Assembly (NCBI RefSeq): GCF_000024405.1
Contig: NC_013517.1
Span: 1,860,001-1,924,000, forward strand
DNA from: Sebaldella termitidis ATCC 33386
GTDB lineage: Bacteria > Fusobacteriota > Fusobacteriia > Fusobacteriales > Leptotrichiaceae
Reading direction: 5' to 3'
Length of the DNA stretch: 64,000 bases
Both the position numbers and the translations under genes were made by a program. The notes under the pieces were generated by a model. That model had not been told where the DNA came from and made no database searches. It saw nothing but the letters and a program-made list of their open reading frames with translations. The stretch's first letter is position 1, and every line of letters starts with the position of its first letter. Shown here piece by piece: positions 27,837 to 36,766 of this stretch.

Positions 27837-29297
27837 ATGGAAATTGTGATATTTAAAGATATAGAAACTTCAAAGAATGAAATATTTTCTCTTTTTGAAA
27901 AAGAGACAGACAATAGTATATTAATAGATTTTGGGGATAATTTTATTGATCCCCAAATTTTGTATTTTATGTTATTTATACAAAGAGAGGCTGTTTTGCG
28001 AAAAATTTCCGTGATTTTCATAGTGGGGGATGAAAGCTCATTCAAAAAGCTTCTTCTTGAAAAGTATAATAAATATTTTTCTATATTTAATACCTATAAA
28101 GAATATGAAAATCTGAAAAGATTCATAAAATTTAAGGTTGCTAATATAAATAACGAACAGTTTGTTAAAGAGCTGATTACAAATATTCTGACAAATGACA
28201 GATTCAATGTAACCGAATATTCTTCTAAGGATTTTCTCATGAAAAGGAAAATAGATGAGGATGTAGTTATTCTTGAATATAAAGATGAAAAGAAGAATTT
28301 TTTTGAAGTGATAAAGAAAATAAAGCATTTAGATAAAAATATACCTGTTATTCTGCTTTCTAATGATAATGACCTTGAGCAGGCACTTACTACTATAAGG
28401 CTCGGGGTAAATGAAATAGTAAGAAAGCCGTTTAAGAGAGAAGAGATAAGCAATGCAGTAAAAAGAGTAGCTGTAGAGTCAGAATTGGTAAAAGAAAATG
28501 AAAGACTTTTCAGAGAGATCCAGAAAAGAGAGAAGGAGCTTACTGTACTTTATAATAACCTGGAAAAAGAGCTTACTCTTGCATCGGAAATACAAAAAAG
28601 CCTTATGCCTAAGAATGATCTTCACTTTGGTGATTACCGCATAAGATACATATATAAGCCCTCGCAGGACATAGGGGGAGATTTTTGTGATATTCTGGAG
28701 GTTGACGAGAATAATTTTGCAGTAGCTTTTGCGGATATATCAGGCCATGGGATACCGGCCTCTTTATTGTCAACTATGCTGAAAGTATATATTCTTAACT
28801 ACGGCTATGATATAAAAGATACAGCCAAGCTCACTGAAACACTGAATGAAGATGTAATACGAGTATTTCCCAGAGGTAAATTTATCAGTCTGTTTTATCT
28901 GATGATTGATTTTCATAATAATAGAATGAAATTTTGTAAGGCAGCACAGGAAAGTGCCTTTCTGCTCAGAGGGGAAACGGGTGAGATAGAGGAGCTGAGT
29001 ACGGAGGGTCAGGTGTTAGGACTTTTTTCAAAAATTGATTTTCCGGATATTGTAAATTTTGAGGAGAAAAGTACTGATTTTAACAAAGGAGACAAGCTGC
29101 TTCTATATACAGACGGAATAGTGGAGGCCCGGAATGCAGACGGGGAATTTTTCGGAATTGAAAGAATAAAGGAAATACTTTTGGAAAGTAAGGACTCTGA
29201 CGATATACTTGATATTATTCTGAAAGAATTATATAAATTCACAGAAAGCGAAAAGCTCGAAGATGATCTTACTTTTCTGCTGATAGAGAGGGATTAA
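27837..29297 (+). CDS. STAS-like / receiver-like / PP2C (SpoIIE-type) regulatory phosphatase
   Basis: A 486-residue cytosolic signalling protein. Residues about 1-100 (ILIDFGDNFIDPQ...) look like a STAS fold in which the usual D-S-S/T phospho-site is replaced by D-P-Q. Residues about 100-210 resemble a receiver domain with the conserved Lys197 in RKPF, but the phosphoacceptor position is Glu147 instead of Asp. A coiled-coil linker (about 215-258) contains EIQKSLMP, typical before SpoIIE-like domains. The PP2C domain (260-486) keeps its metal ligands Asp282 (GGDF) and Asp300 (ADISGHG), as well as LLYTDG. It is probably a partner-switch phosphatase of the RsbU kind. The two front domains are fold-level inferences. 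Confidence 0.8.
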   Translation: MEIVIFKDIETSKNEIFSLFEKETDNSILIDFGDNFIDPQILYFMLFIQREAVLRKISVIFIVGDESSFKKLLLEKYNKYFSIFNTYKEYENLKRFIKFKVANINNEQFVKELITNILTNDRFNVTEYSSKDFLMKRKIDEDVVILEYKDEKKNFFEVIKKIKHLDKNIPVILLSNDNDLEQALTTIRLGVNEIVRKPFKREEISNAVKRVAVESELVKENERLFREIQKREKELTVLYNNLEKELTLASEIQKSLMPKNDLHFGDYRIRYIYKPSQDIGGDFCDILEVDENNFAVAFADISGHGIPASLLSTMLKVYILNYGYDIKDTAKLTETLNEDVIRVFPRGKFISLFYLMIDFHNNRMKFCKAAQESAFLLRGETGEIEELSTEGQVLGLFSKIDFPDIVNFEEKSTDFNKGDKLLLYTDGIVEARNADGEFFGIERIKEILLESKDSDDILDIILKELYKFTESEKLEDDLTFLLIERD

Positions 29298-29302
29298 ACA
29301 GG

Positions 29303-29342
29303 AATAAGTTTTGGCAAAGCACTCTGCCAAAACTTATTTTTT
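29303..29342 (+). terminator. Rho-independent terminator of accC-nusB operon
   Basis: A 14-base stem, AATAAGTTTTGGCA / TGCCAAAACTTATT, with an 8-base loop and a T run, begins six bases after the PP2C stop. Confidence 0.93.
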
Positions 29343-29394
29343 GTTATTAAACCTGATAATATAAAAAAATTTTGTTACAAAAAAATATTTTGTA

Positions 29395-29403
29395 TGCTAT
29401 AAT
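29395..29403 (+). promoter_or_regulatory. Extended -10 promoter of HMA-domain gene
   Basis: TGC followed by TATAAT (29398-29403). A weak TTACAA lies 17 bases upstream at 29375-29380. Confidence 0.6.
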
Positions 29404-29433
29404 ATTTTAACTTCAAAATAAAGGAGACAGGTA

Positions 29434-29646
29434 ATGAAAAAATCTATTAAAATAAATGGAATTTGTTGTTCAGGGTGCACTTCAAAAATAGAAAATGCAC
29501 TAAAAGGTCTTACAGAAACTGAAAAGGTAGAGATAAATCCTGCCGAGGGTATTGTTTCGCTTGAATTATCAAGAGATGTTGATAATGAGCTGATAGAAAA
29601 TATTATTACCAGTTCCGGACATTATACTGTTACGGAAATAATTTAG
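29434..29646 (+). CDS. Small heavy-metal-associated (HMA) domain protein
   Basis: A 70-residue single HMA domain, as in copper chaperones of the CopZ type. The metal loop reads GICCSGCTSKIE, giving the C-x-x-C pair Cys12 and Cys15, with an extra Cys11 where most family members have another residue. The fold pattern beta-alpha-beta-beta-alpha-beta fits the length. It is monocistronic, with its own promoter and terminator and no neighbouring copper ATPase. Copper binding is likely by family. Confidence 0.82.
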   Translation: MKKSIKINGICCSGCTSKIENALKGLTETEKVEINPAEGIVSLELSRDVDNELIENIITSSGHYTVTEII

Positions 29647-29711
29647 CATTTTGATAATATAGTATCCTGAAATATTGATACGGATTTATCAAAATGATAT
29701 TAACATATATG

Positions 29712-29735
29712 AAAGCCCTTCCGGGCTTTTTTCTT
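29712..29735 (+). terminator. Rho-independent terminator of HMA-domain gene
   Basis: Stem AAAGCCC / GGGCTTT with loop TTCC, followed by a T-rich tract. Confidence 0.9.
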
Positions 29736-29860
29736 TTAAAATATCGGGGTTGTGAATAATTCTTTTCTTTTAAAAATAATAGTAAAATGCTATTATAAAA
29801 TAGATGTTGTTTTATCTAAAAAAAACAATACCGGAAAAATATTCAGGGAGGTTTTATAAT

Positions 29861-30235
29861 ATGGCAAAAATAACAATGGAAGTCTTGGAAGAGACTTTAA
29901 AAAAGTATAATATAGAAAATAATTACGATAATTTTATATTTGGATATAAATTATCAAAATTAATCGGTTTTGCAGATATGCAGATATTTGGTATAGGAAA
30001 GAACAGCATAATCCTTCTGCCTGTGACAGCTCTGGGGGCATTGGAAAATGAAAAGCCGGAGATTTTGAAATTTTTTGATGAGATAGAAGGCTTTGAATTA
30101 AAAAAAGGTCTTCTTAGTCATACTCTGATTATAAGCTTTTTAGATGGTAAAAAATTAAAGTATAAAATAAATAAGTTTGTAATTCCGTATCCATGGCATA
30201 ATGAGAGCGTAAAAAGACTTCTGGATAAGGAGTAG
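29861..30235 (+). CDS. Hypothetical protein, possible bacterial PH-like domain
   Basis: A 124-residue cytosolic protein. The start is placed at ATG 29861, where GGGAGG lies nine bases upstream. The longer frame from 29804 has no ribosome binding site. The central part alternates hydrophobic strands and turns (QIFGIGKNSIILLPV, SHTLIISFLDGKKLKYKI), resembling small PH-like beta barrels. No catalytic motif is seen. It lies 20 bases upstream of a GNAT gene and may be co-transcribed. Function unknown. Confidence 0.65.
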   Translation: MAKITMEVLEETLKKYNIENNYDNFIFGYKLSKLIGFADMQIFGIGKNSIILLPVTALGALENEKPEILKFFDEIEGFELKKGLLSHTLIISFLDGKKLKYKINKFVIPYPWHNESVKRLLDKE

Positions 30236-30255
30236 AAAGGCAAGTGAATAATTAA

Positions 30256-31152
30256 GTGGAGTATGTGTCTATAAATGGCAGAAAGTATGCTTTTGTAAAG
30301 AATTACAGGAGAAATGAAAAATTACGAAAAGAATATAATAAATTAACTGAAAAAACCTATGGATTTGATTTTGAAACATGGTATCAGGAAGGGTACTGGG
30401 GAGAAGGGCATATTCCATATACATTGTTTGACGGACAGTCTGCTGTTTCAAATGTTTCTGTAAATAAAATAAAATTTTCTGTTTTGGGTGAAGAAAAAGA
30501 ATATATACAGCTTGGAACTGTTATGACAGATAAAGCGTATAAAAAACAGGGACTAAGCAGCTATCTGATAAAAAGAGCAATTGATGATACAAAATCCGAA
30601 TGTGATTTAATATATCTTTTTGCTAATAAAAATGTTCTTGATTTTTATCCTAAATTCGGTTTCAGAGAAACAAAGGAGTATAATTATTTTAAAGATATAA
30701 ATTATGTGAAGACGGAAGCTAAGATAAAAAAACTGGATATGAATGATATTGAGAGCAAGAAATTTTTGTATGAAAAAGCCAAGAACAGTCTATCTCTATC
30801 TAAAGTGTCAATGGTGAATAATTCTGAGCTCATTATGTTTTACTGCACATCTTTTATGAAAAATTTTGTTTATTACATAGAAAACCTTGACGCTGTAGTT
30901 ATTGCCGAGTATGATGGAAATATACTTCATATATATGATGTTTTTTCCGGCCGAAAAATCGAATTGAGGAATATTATAAACATAATGTCACTGGCTGAAA
31001 CAGAAAAAGCAGTATTAGGCTTTACACCTGATGAAGAGGGGTTTCAAAATTCCATGCAGAACGACAGGGATAATGTTTTATTTGTTTATAACAGAGATAA
31101 GGTAATTTTTGACTATAACAGACTGAAATTCCCCGAATTATCCCATACCTGA
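30256..31152 (+). CDS. GNAT-family N-acetyltransferase
   Basis: A 298-residue protein with an N-terminal GNAT domain. TVMTDKAYKKQGLSSYLIKRAIDD contains the acetyl-CoA-binding turn, followed by IYLFANKNVLDFYPKFGFRE, the usual strand and Y-x-K-x-G-F motif. The C-terminal half (about 155-298) is a second, weaker region that may be another GNAT-like fold, as in Eis-type or two-domain enzymes. The start is uncertain: GTG 30256 has no strong ribosome binding site at proper distance. Substrate unknown. Confidence 0.78.
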   Translation: MEYVSINGRKYAFVKNYRRNEKLRKEYNKLTEKTYGFDFETWYQEGYWGEGHIPYTLFDGQSAVSNVSVNKIKFSVLGEEKEYIQLGTVMTDKAYKKQGLSSYLIKRAIDDTKSECDLIYLFANKNVLDFYPKFGFRETKEYNYFKDINYVKTEAKIKKLDMNDIESKKFLYEKAKNSLSLSKVSMVNNSELIMFYCTSFMKNFVYYIENLDAVVIAEYDGNILHIYDVFSGRKIELRNIINIMSLAETEKAVLGFTPDEEGFQNSMQNDRDNVLFVYNRDKVIFDYNRLKFPELSHT

Positions 31153-31235
31153 CAGGAGAAAAAACAAAAAAGTCAATATTGTTCAATAAATTTTTTTACA
31201 TACATGCTATAAATATATAAATGGAAGGAGATAAA

Positions 31236-32072
31236 ATGGGATATGAGAAGCGGCAGATATATCTGGATAAAGAGCTCGATATAGAAGCATACTGGTTTTA
31301 CGGGATAATGCAGAAATTTCCCAATCATTTTCATGAATATTATGTTATAGGCTTTGTAGAAGAAGGACAGCGCCGTTTGCTCTGCAAAAATAAGGATTAT
31401 ACAATAAATCCGCAGGATTTGGTAATTTTGAATCCCTTTGATAGCCATACATGCATGCAGATTAATAATGAGGCACTTGACTGGCGGTGTATTAATATAA
31501 AAAAAGAGGTAATTCAGAAAGCAACAGAGGAAATTTATGGTGAAAAATACCTGCCGTCTTTTTCCAAAACTGTTTTATCAGATATAGAAATACTGATGTT
31601 ATTAAAGGAATTGCATACTATGATTGTTTTGGGTACCGGAAACAGTAAAACCAGAAAAGAAAAATTTTATAAAATTATAAAAAAATTATATGATGAATAT
31701 AACGGGCAGATTTTAGAAGAGGAAGTAATACCGGCAGAAGAAATAAAGTATTTGTGCAGATATATGAAGAATAATTACAGACAGAAGCTTACTCTTGATG
31801 AATTAAGCAAAATAACAGGGCAGAACAAATTTACACTGCTCAGAAATTTTAATAAGGTTCATGGTCTGACGCCCTATCAGTATCTGGAGACAATCAGGAT
31901 AGAAAAGGCAAGAACATATTTGGAAGAAGGGCACACTCCGGCAGAGGTAGCTTTGAATACTGGTTTTTCGGACCAAAGCCATTTTACAAGGTTTTTTAAA
32001 AGCTTTATAGGGTTTACACCAAAACAGTATCAAAAATTATTTAAAGAAAATATTGAACAGGAGAAAAAATGA
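31236..32072 (+). CDS. AraC-family transcriptional regulator
   Basis: A 278-residue regulator. ATG 31236 is preferred because AAGGAG (31225-31230) lies five bases before it. ATG 31221 would translate that site. The N-terminal cupin-like sensing domain contains FPNHFHEYYVIGFVEEGQR and DLVILNPFDSHTC. The C-terminal half carries two helix-turn-helix units, LTLDELSKITGQNKFTLLR and AEVALNTGFSDQSHFTRFF. It overlaps the transporter gene by four bases (ATGA), so the two form one unit, and the transporter is its likely target. An extended -10 TGCTATAAA at 31205-31213 may be its promoter. Confidence 0.92.
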   Translation: MGYEKRQIYLDKELDIEAYWFYGIMQKFPNHFHEYYVIGFVEEGQRRLLCKNKDYTINPQDLVILNPFDSHTCMQINNEALDWRCINIKKEVIQKATEEIYGEKYLPSFSKTVLSDIEILMLLKELHTMIVLGTGNSKTRKEKFYKIIKKLYDEYNGQILEEEVIPAEEIKYLCRYMKNNYRQKLTLDELSKITGQNKFTLLRNFNKVHGLTPYQYLETIRIEKARTYLEEGHTPAEVALNTGFSDQSHFTRFFKSFIGFTPKQYQKLFKENIEQEKK

Positions 32073-32989
32073 GAACAAAAAATGAAATATCAGGGCATCT
32101 TTTTGCACTGACCGCAATATTAGTATGGGGAACAACCTTTACTTCAACTAAAATATTACTAAAAAGCTTTGCTCCTGTGGAGATATTATTTTTTCGTTTT
32201 ATTATAGGATTTACAGTACTTTTTATATTGTCGCCGCGTAAAATATCGGTGAAAAATATGAGACAGGAATTGATACTTGCAGCTGCCGGATTCTGCGGGA
32301 TAACAATGTATTTTCTTATGGAAAATATAGCATTGCTGCATACTACAGCTTCCAATGCAGGAGTAATTGTATCACTATCACCATTTTTTACGGGTATTTT
32401 ATCATTTTATTTTTCAGATGACGAGAAGCTTGATGTAAGCTTTTTTATCGGTTTTGTTATAGCTTTAACTGGGATAGGACTTATTTCCTTTAATGGAATG
32501 ATGAATCTGAACCTGAATCCGATAGGTGATTTTCTTGCCTTATTGGCAGCATTTTTCTGGTCGCTGTACTCGATATTAATGAAAAAAGTCAGTAAATTCG
32601 GATACAGCAATCTTGAAAGTACAAAGCGGGTATTTTTTTACGGCTTGTTTTTTATGATTCCGGCTATATTAATATCTGATTTTAAATGGGAATTTATCAG
32701 ATTTGCAGATCCTGTAAATTTGTTTAATATATTGTTTTTGGGTGCAGGGGCTTCGGCTCTGTGCTTTGCAGCATGGAATACAGCTGTTAATATACTGGGT
32801 GCTGTAAAAACAAGTGTGTATATTTATATAGTACCTATAGTTACAGTCCTAAGTGCTGCATTGGTTTTGGGTGAGAAGCTGACGATTATTTCTGTCTGCG
32901 GGGTAATTATTACATTTGCAGGACTGTTAATTTCAGAAAATAAAATTAATTTTAAGAAAATAAGATCTTTTGGAAAAGCAGAAGAATAG
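32069..32989 (+). CDS. EamA/DMT-superfamily transporter
   Basis: A 306-residue inner-membrane protein with about ten hydrophobic segments in two repeated EamA halves. The first begins LFALTAILVWGTTFTSTKILL. The second starts near IGDFLALLAAFFWSLYSILMKK. A short basic tail ends the protein. The family exports or takes up small metabolites such as amino acids. Translation is coupled to the AraC regulator through the ATGA overlap, which suggests inducible efflux, but the substrate cannot be told. Confidence 0.9.
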   Translation: MRTKNEISGHLFALTAILVWGTTFTSTKILLKSFAPVEILFFRFIIGFTVLFILSPRKISVKNMRQELILAAAGFCGITMYFLMENIALLHTTASNAGVIVSLSPFFTGILSFYFSDDEKLDVSFFIGFVIALTGIGLISFNGMMNLNLNPIGDFLALLAAFFWSLYSILMKKVSKFGYSNLESTKRVFFYGLFFMIPAILISDFKWEFIRFADPVNLFNILFLGAGASALCFAAWNTAVNILGAVKTSVYIYIVPIVTVLSAALVLGEKLTIISVCGVIITFAGLLISENKINFKKIRSFGKAEE

Positions 32990-33016
32990 TCAGAAAGAAA
33001 AATAACAAAATAAAAA

Positions 33017-33105
33017 ACGGGAAAATCAAAATAGAGCTTTACACAAATCTTTAAAATATTTTACGGTTAAATTTTTAAAGAATTTCTATTTTGAGATGTT
33101 CCCGT
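33017..33105. repeat. Long imperfect inverted repeat / bidirectional terminator candidate
   Basis: The outer arms ACGGGAA and TTCCCGT enclose further complementary blocks (AAAATAGA / TCTATTTT, and CTTTAAAAT / ATTTTTAAAG), so that nearly the whole 89 bases can fold into one hairpin centred near 33061. T-rich sequence follows the right arm and A-rich sequence precedes the left. It lies between the DMT gene and the opposing DUF4189 gene, so a bidirectional terminator is likely. It is longer than usual. Confidence 0.65.
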
Positions 33106-33137
33106 TTGTTTTTATATTAATAAATTTATTTAATAAG

Positions 33138-33641
33138 TTAATATTTAGTTGTTCCCTCGACAGCACAGACATTTGCAATTATTTTACAGTCCTTTCCGCC
33201 GTTTTTCTCGCATTTTTTCAGTGCTTTTTCATTTGACCTCTCTACACGTGTATTATAGCCGATTCCACCAAAATTATCCGTAGCAGAATCAGAACCGATA
33301 ATTTTATCACTTTTGGAATAAGCAACCCCGACACATCTTTTACTGTCCACCATAAAGACTTTACAGTCAGAACCGCAGCGTTCCAGCACATCATTTTTAG
33401 CTTCTTTTCTATCTTTGGTATTTGAGATGCTTGCCCATTTTCCCGTAGCAGGATCAATAGCTACTGTGCCTATAATGGGGGTAATAATCCATGATTCACC
33501 ACTACTGGTAGAACAATACTGCCCGGTTGTAACATATCCACCGTTAGGACACATACAAACTTGCGCATTACAGCCGTCTGCCAAAGACCGGACGCTCAAA
33601 ACTCCAAATAACAGTAATGTAAAGAATAATAATTTTTTCAT
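33138..33641 (-). CDS. Secreted cysteine-rich DUF4189 protein
   Basis: A 167-residue protein with a signal peptide (MKKLLFFTLLLFGVLSVRSLA). The mature part is rich in cysteine: CNAQVCMCPNG at its start, then CGSDCKVF, KRCVGVAYS, KKCEKNGGKDCKI and NVCAVEG. TPIIGTVAIDPATGKWA and the repeated A...C...C pattern fit the DUF4189 family of exported proteins. It probably lies in the periplasm or outside the cell with disulfides. AAAGGAG precedes the ATG on the minus strand. Function unknown; the neighbours give no clue. Confidence 0.8.
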   Translation of the reverse strand: MKKLLFFTLLLFGVLSVRSLADGCNAQVCMCPNGGYVTTGQYCSTSSGESWIITPIIGTVAIDPATGKWASISNTKDRKEAKNDVLERCGSDCKVFMVDSKRCVGVAYSKSDKIIGSDSATDNFGGIGYNTRVERSNEKALKKCEKNGGKDCKIIANVCAVEGTTKY

Positions 33642-33761
33642 AGTTTTTTCTCCTTTGATTTATTTATTCATCGTTGAATACAGGTAAATTATAATTCATT
33701 TAATGTAAAAAATCAATTAGATTATTTAATAATGAGTATGGTTCTCTTAAAAAATATAGAA

Positions 33762-33790
33762 TTGATAAACTTTTGTGTTTATGTTATACT
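33762..33790 (+). promoter_or_regulatory. Promoter of GNAT gene at 33.8 kb
   Basis: TTGATA (33762-33767), 17-base spacer, TATACT (33785-33790) with an extended TGT before it. The leader would be about 28 bases, which supports the start at 33825. Confidence 0.75.
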
Positions 33791-33824
33791 TTTCAATGAT
33801 TTTAGACAGGAAAGCAGGGATAAA

Positions 33825-34268
33825 ATGAAAAATCTGGTGTTAGTGGAAATGACAAGAAATATGATAGACGAGTATGTGGATTTATATATTAATACATTTA
33901 CCAAAGAGCCGTGGAATGATGTATATGAGTCACGGGAGCAGGTAGTCGCTTTTTTTGATAATCATTTTAATAATAACTATTTTACAGGTTATACAGCGAT
34001 GTCAGACGGTAAAGCCGCAGCTTTGAGTATTGGGTTTAAAAAGCCCTGGATTAACGGAATTGAGTATTATATTGATGAATTTTGTGTAGATTATGATATG
34101 CAGGGTAGCGGTATAGGGAGCTGGTTTATAAATGAGATAGAAAAGGATATAGAAAAAAAGGGAATGAATGCTATAATGCTAAATACAGATGCAGACTGCC
34201 CTGCGAGAAAGTTTTATGAAAAGAACGGATTTAAAGTTTTGGAGGGACTGATAATTCTTGCAAAGTAG
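33825..34268 (+). CDS. GNAT-family N-acetyltransferase
   Basis: A 147-residue single-domain GNAT. The longer frame from 33732 would include the promoter, so ATG 33825 is chosen, with CAGGGA upstream. The N-terminal EYVDLYINTFTKEPWND resembles aminoglycoside 6'-acetyltransferase relatives. IDEFCVDYDMQGSGIGSWFINEIE holds the acetyl-CoA loop, and NTDADCPARKFYEKNGFKVL is the C-terminal signature. The substrate is not known, and drug resistance should not be assumed. Confidence 0.85.
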   Translation: MKNLVLVEMTRNMIDEYVDLYINTFTKEPWNDVYESREQVVAFFDNHFNNNYFTGYTAMSDGKAAALSIGFKKPWINGIEYYIDEFCVDYDMQGSGIGSWFINEIEKDIEKKGMNAIMLNTDADCPARKFYEKNGFKVLEGLIILAK

Positions 34269-34356
34269 GGCTGCATAGAGCGTGAATAACTTTATCTTGT
34301 ATTATTTTTAATAGAGTAATGAAGTAAAGCATCTAAAATTCAATAAAGGAGATACT

Positions 34357-34791
34357 ATGGCAGTAAAAATAATATTTTTTATTGTTATTTCAATTCTGGC
34401 GACTATAGAAATATACAGTAATAAATTATTAAATTTTAAAAGAGGGTTGATTTTATTTATTTCTACAATTACTATACCTTTTGCGGCAGGATATACTTTT
34501 AAAATGATGGATTTAAAAATAGATAGGGGAAATGGAATGATCATGGCTTATGTAATAATGTCGCTTTGGGTAATACTTGTATTATCAGGCTTTCCATATA
34601 TGTTTTACGGGATGTTTCGCTTTCAGGTATGGTTCCATAAAAAATATAATGCTCAGAATAAACAGGTAGGAGAAAATCTGGAGGAGCTGGGAAGTAAAGA
34701 AAATTTGAAAACAGGACATAAAGTTATAAAAATTATTTGTATTCCTTTAGCTTATTTAATGCTCTACGGTGTTTGGTTTGGAACGAAATAA
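34357..34791 (+). CDS. Four-segment inner-membrane protein, function unknown
   Basis: A 144-residue protein with four hydrophobic segments, near residues 3-20, 30-50, 60-85 and 124-142. A hydrophilic, charged loop lies between the last two. AAAGGAG lies before the ATG. It is not clearly in an operon. No family was recognised. Confidence 0.65.
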   Translation: MAVKIIFFIVISILATIEIYSNKLLNFKRGLILFISTITIPFAAGYTFKMMDLKIDRGNGMIMAYVIMSLWVILVLSGFPYMFYGMFRFQVWFHKKYNAQNKQVGENLEELGSKENLKTGHKVIKIICIPLAYLMLYGVWFGTK

Positions 34792-34901
34792 TTATAATAA
34801 AAAAAGAGGATTTTATAAAAAGGAATTTAAGATAGAATCATAATCTATCTCAGATGGTGATTTTCTTTAATAGTAATGCAGAATAAAGAAAAAATGTTTT
34901 A

Positions 34902-34940
34902 GTCTCTGGATAATTTAATTTATCCAGAGACAGCTTTTTA
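34902..34940. terminator. Bidirectional terminator between membrane gene and comM
   Basis: A perfect 12-base stem, GTCTCTGGATAA / TTATCCAGAGAC, with a 6-base loop. T-rich sequence follows on the plus strand (34935-34939) and also on the minus strand, so it can serve both convergent genes. Confidence 0.85.
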
Positions 34941-34974
34941 TATAAGCAAAAAAGATAAACAGGAAAAAATACTG

Positions 34975-36468
34975 TTATTTTTTCCTGTAATTCAAGGCTT
35001 CGGATAAATGCCGGATTTGTATATTTTCTGCTTCGTCAAGATCTGCTATTGTTCTTGCTACTTTTAATATTTTATCATAGGCTCTTGCAGACAGCTCGAA
35101 TTTTTCAATAACAGGAGTTAGAAATTCCAGCATTTCGTCATCTAATCGGCAATATTTTTCCAGATCTTTCTTTTTCATATCTTTATTTAATTTTATGCTG
35201 TTATATCTTAGATATTGAATTTTACGTGCTTTCAAAACACGTTTTTTTATATCCGCCGAAGCTTCTCCGTTATTCATATTCAAAATTTCCATGTGGGAGA
35301 GCTTTTTCAGCTCCACATAAAGATCCATACGATCTAAAAGAGGACCTGAGAATTTTTTTACGTATCTTTTTATATCACGCAGTGTATCTGTACAGCGAGG
35401 GTCATTGGGAAAGTATCCGCTGGGTGAAGGATTTGACGCTGTAATCAAAATCATATTAACAGGATAAACGGCAGAAAAATCAGCTCTGGAAATAGTTATT
35501 TTTCCGTCTTCAAGAGGCTGTCTCAAAACTTCAAGCAGCTTTAGCGGGTATTCTCCAAGCTCATCGAGGAATAAAACTCCATGCAAAGCGAGACTTATCT
35601 CTCCCGGACGTGTGGAACCGCCCACAAGTGAAACAGTGGATGCAGTATGGTGCGGAGCTCTGAACGGTCTTTCGGAAACTACCGGAAATTCAGGTGAAAG
35701 CATTCCGGCTATACTGTATATACGTGTGGTCTCTATTATTTCTTCTTCATGCATATGAGGAAGTATAGTGATCATTCTTTTAGCTATCATAGATTTTCCC
35801 GAACCGGGATCTCCTATAAGGAAAAGATTATGCCCGCCTGCTGCGGCTATTTCTGCCGCCCTTTTAGCATGTGACTGTCCTTTTATATCTGAAAAATCTA
35901 TATCATTAGTATATGTCTCAGAATTAGACTCTGTGTTTTTCAGCGTATAGTATTTTCCTTCATTTAAGAATCTGAATACATCAGTAAGATTTTTCACCGG
36001 AATTATTTTTATTCCTTTTATTAGTGATGCTTCTCTATAATTGTCATACGGGATTATAATTCCTTCAAGATTGTTATTTTTGGCAAGAATAACAGCATTT
36101 ATTATTCCTTTACAGTTTTTTACGTCGCCATTCAGTGAAAGTTCCCCAAGAATGAGATATTTTTCCAGACGGGGCATATTTTCAATATAACCCAGATTTG
36201 CCAGTATGCCTGTACATATACTCAGATCAAACTGACTTCCTTTTTTTCTGATGTCTGCCGGAGAAAGATTCACAATGACTTTTTTGGCAGGAAAAATAAC
36301 ATCTATATTCTTTAGGCTGCTTCTTATTCTTTCCCTGCTTTCAATAATAGCGGTATCACCCATACCGACTATAGAAAAACCGGACAGACCATTAAAAATG
36401 TCTACCTCTACACTGACAATATATGAATTCATGCCAGTAAAACTGGCACTTAAAATAGTAATAGCCAT
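34975..36468 (-). CDS. comM: YifB/ComM-family Mg-chelatase-like AAA+ ATPase
   Basis: About 497 residues from the start chosen here. ATG 36468 is preceded by GAGGTGGGGG on the minus strand. The frame is open 17 codons further up, but that would translate the ribosome binding site. The N-terminal domain (FNGLSGFSIVGMGDTAIIESRERIRSSLKN) is ribosomal S5/lon-like. The AAA+ core has Walker A GDPGSGKS and Walker B LHGVLFLDELGEY. The C-terminal lid has SGPLLDRMDL. Related ComM is a helicase that aids branch migration in natural transformation. The usual NPCPCG zinc-like motif reads NPSPSG here. Confidence 0.92.
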   Translation of the reverse strand: MAITILSASFTGMNSYIVSVEVDIFNGLSGFSIVGMGDTAIIESRERIRSSLKNIDVIFPAKKVIVNLSPADIRKKGSQFDLSICTGILANLGYIENMPRLEKYLILGELSLNGDVKNCKGIINAVILAKNNNLEGIIIPYDNYREASLIKGIKIIPVKNLTDVFRFLNEGKYYTLKNTESNSETYTNDIDFSDIKGQSHAKRAAEIAAAGGHNLFLIGDPGSGKSMIAKRMITILPHMHEEEIIETTRIYSIAGMLSPEFPVVSERPFRAPHHTASTVSLVGGSTRPGEISLALHGVLFLDELGEYPLKLLEVLRQPLEDGKITISRADFSAVYPVNMILITASNPSPSGYFPNDPRCTDTLRDIKRYVKKFSGPLLDRMDLYVELKKLSHMEILNMNNGEASADIKKRVLKARKIQYLRYNSIKLNKDMKKKDLEKYCRLDDEMLEFLTPVIEKFELSARAYDKILKVARTIADLDEAENIQIRHLSEALNYRKK

Positions 36469-36550
36469 AATTCCCCCACCTCTTTTATTTATGCTAACAT
36501 TAATTATTTTTTTAGTCAATCTTTTTAATTGAGAAAAAGGGGAGTTTTAA

Positions 36551-36757
36551 GGGTGTACACTACAGTTAAGAGTTAATTTAGGGCTAGAGATAGAAACCTA
36601 TAAAGAAAGGGTAGTAAGATCTCGGCAGCATAATTTTGATATGGTTTTTACTTCATGGAAAGCAATATACGCTGATTCGAAAAGCTATCTTGATATATTT
36701 GTTTCGGGAGTCGGGAATAACTGCGGAAAGAAAGCCATACAAAAAATTGTTGAATAA
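36551..36757 (+). pseudogene. Remnant of an OppA-type peptide-binding protein gene
   Basis: A 68-codon stretch without a usable start reads LGLEIETYKERVVRSRQ, then HNFDMVFTSWKAIYADS and KSYLDIFVSGVGNN. This is the conserved late segment of periplasmic peptide/nickel-binding proteins (in the family roughly DFDIV..GW..DY.DP..FLD.F.SG.GNN.GK). It is cut off on both sides by stop codons. The neighbouring frame up to about 36840 may hold a few more shifted codons. No ABC transporter genes are nearby. The identification is by eye but the motif run is long. Confidence 0.65.
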
Positions 36758-36766
36758 AAAAACTTA

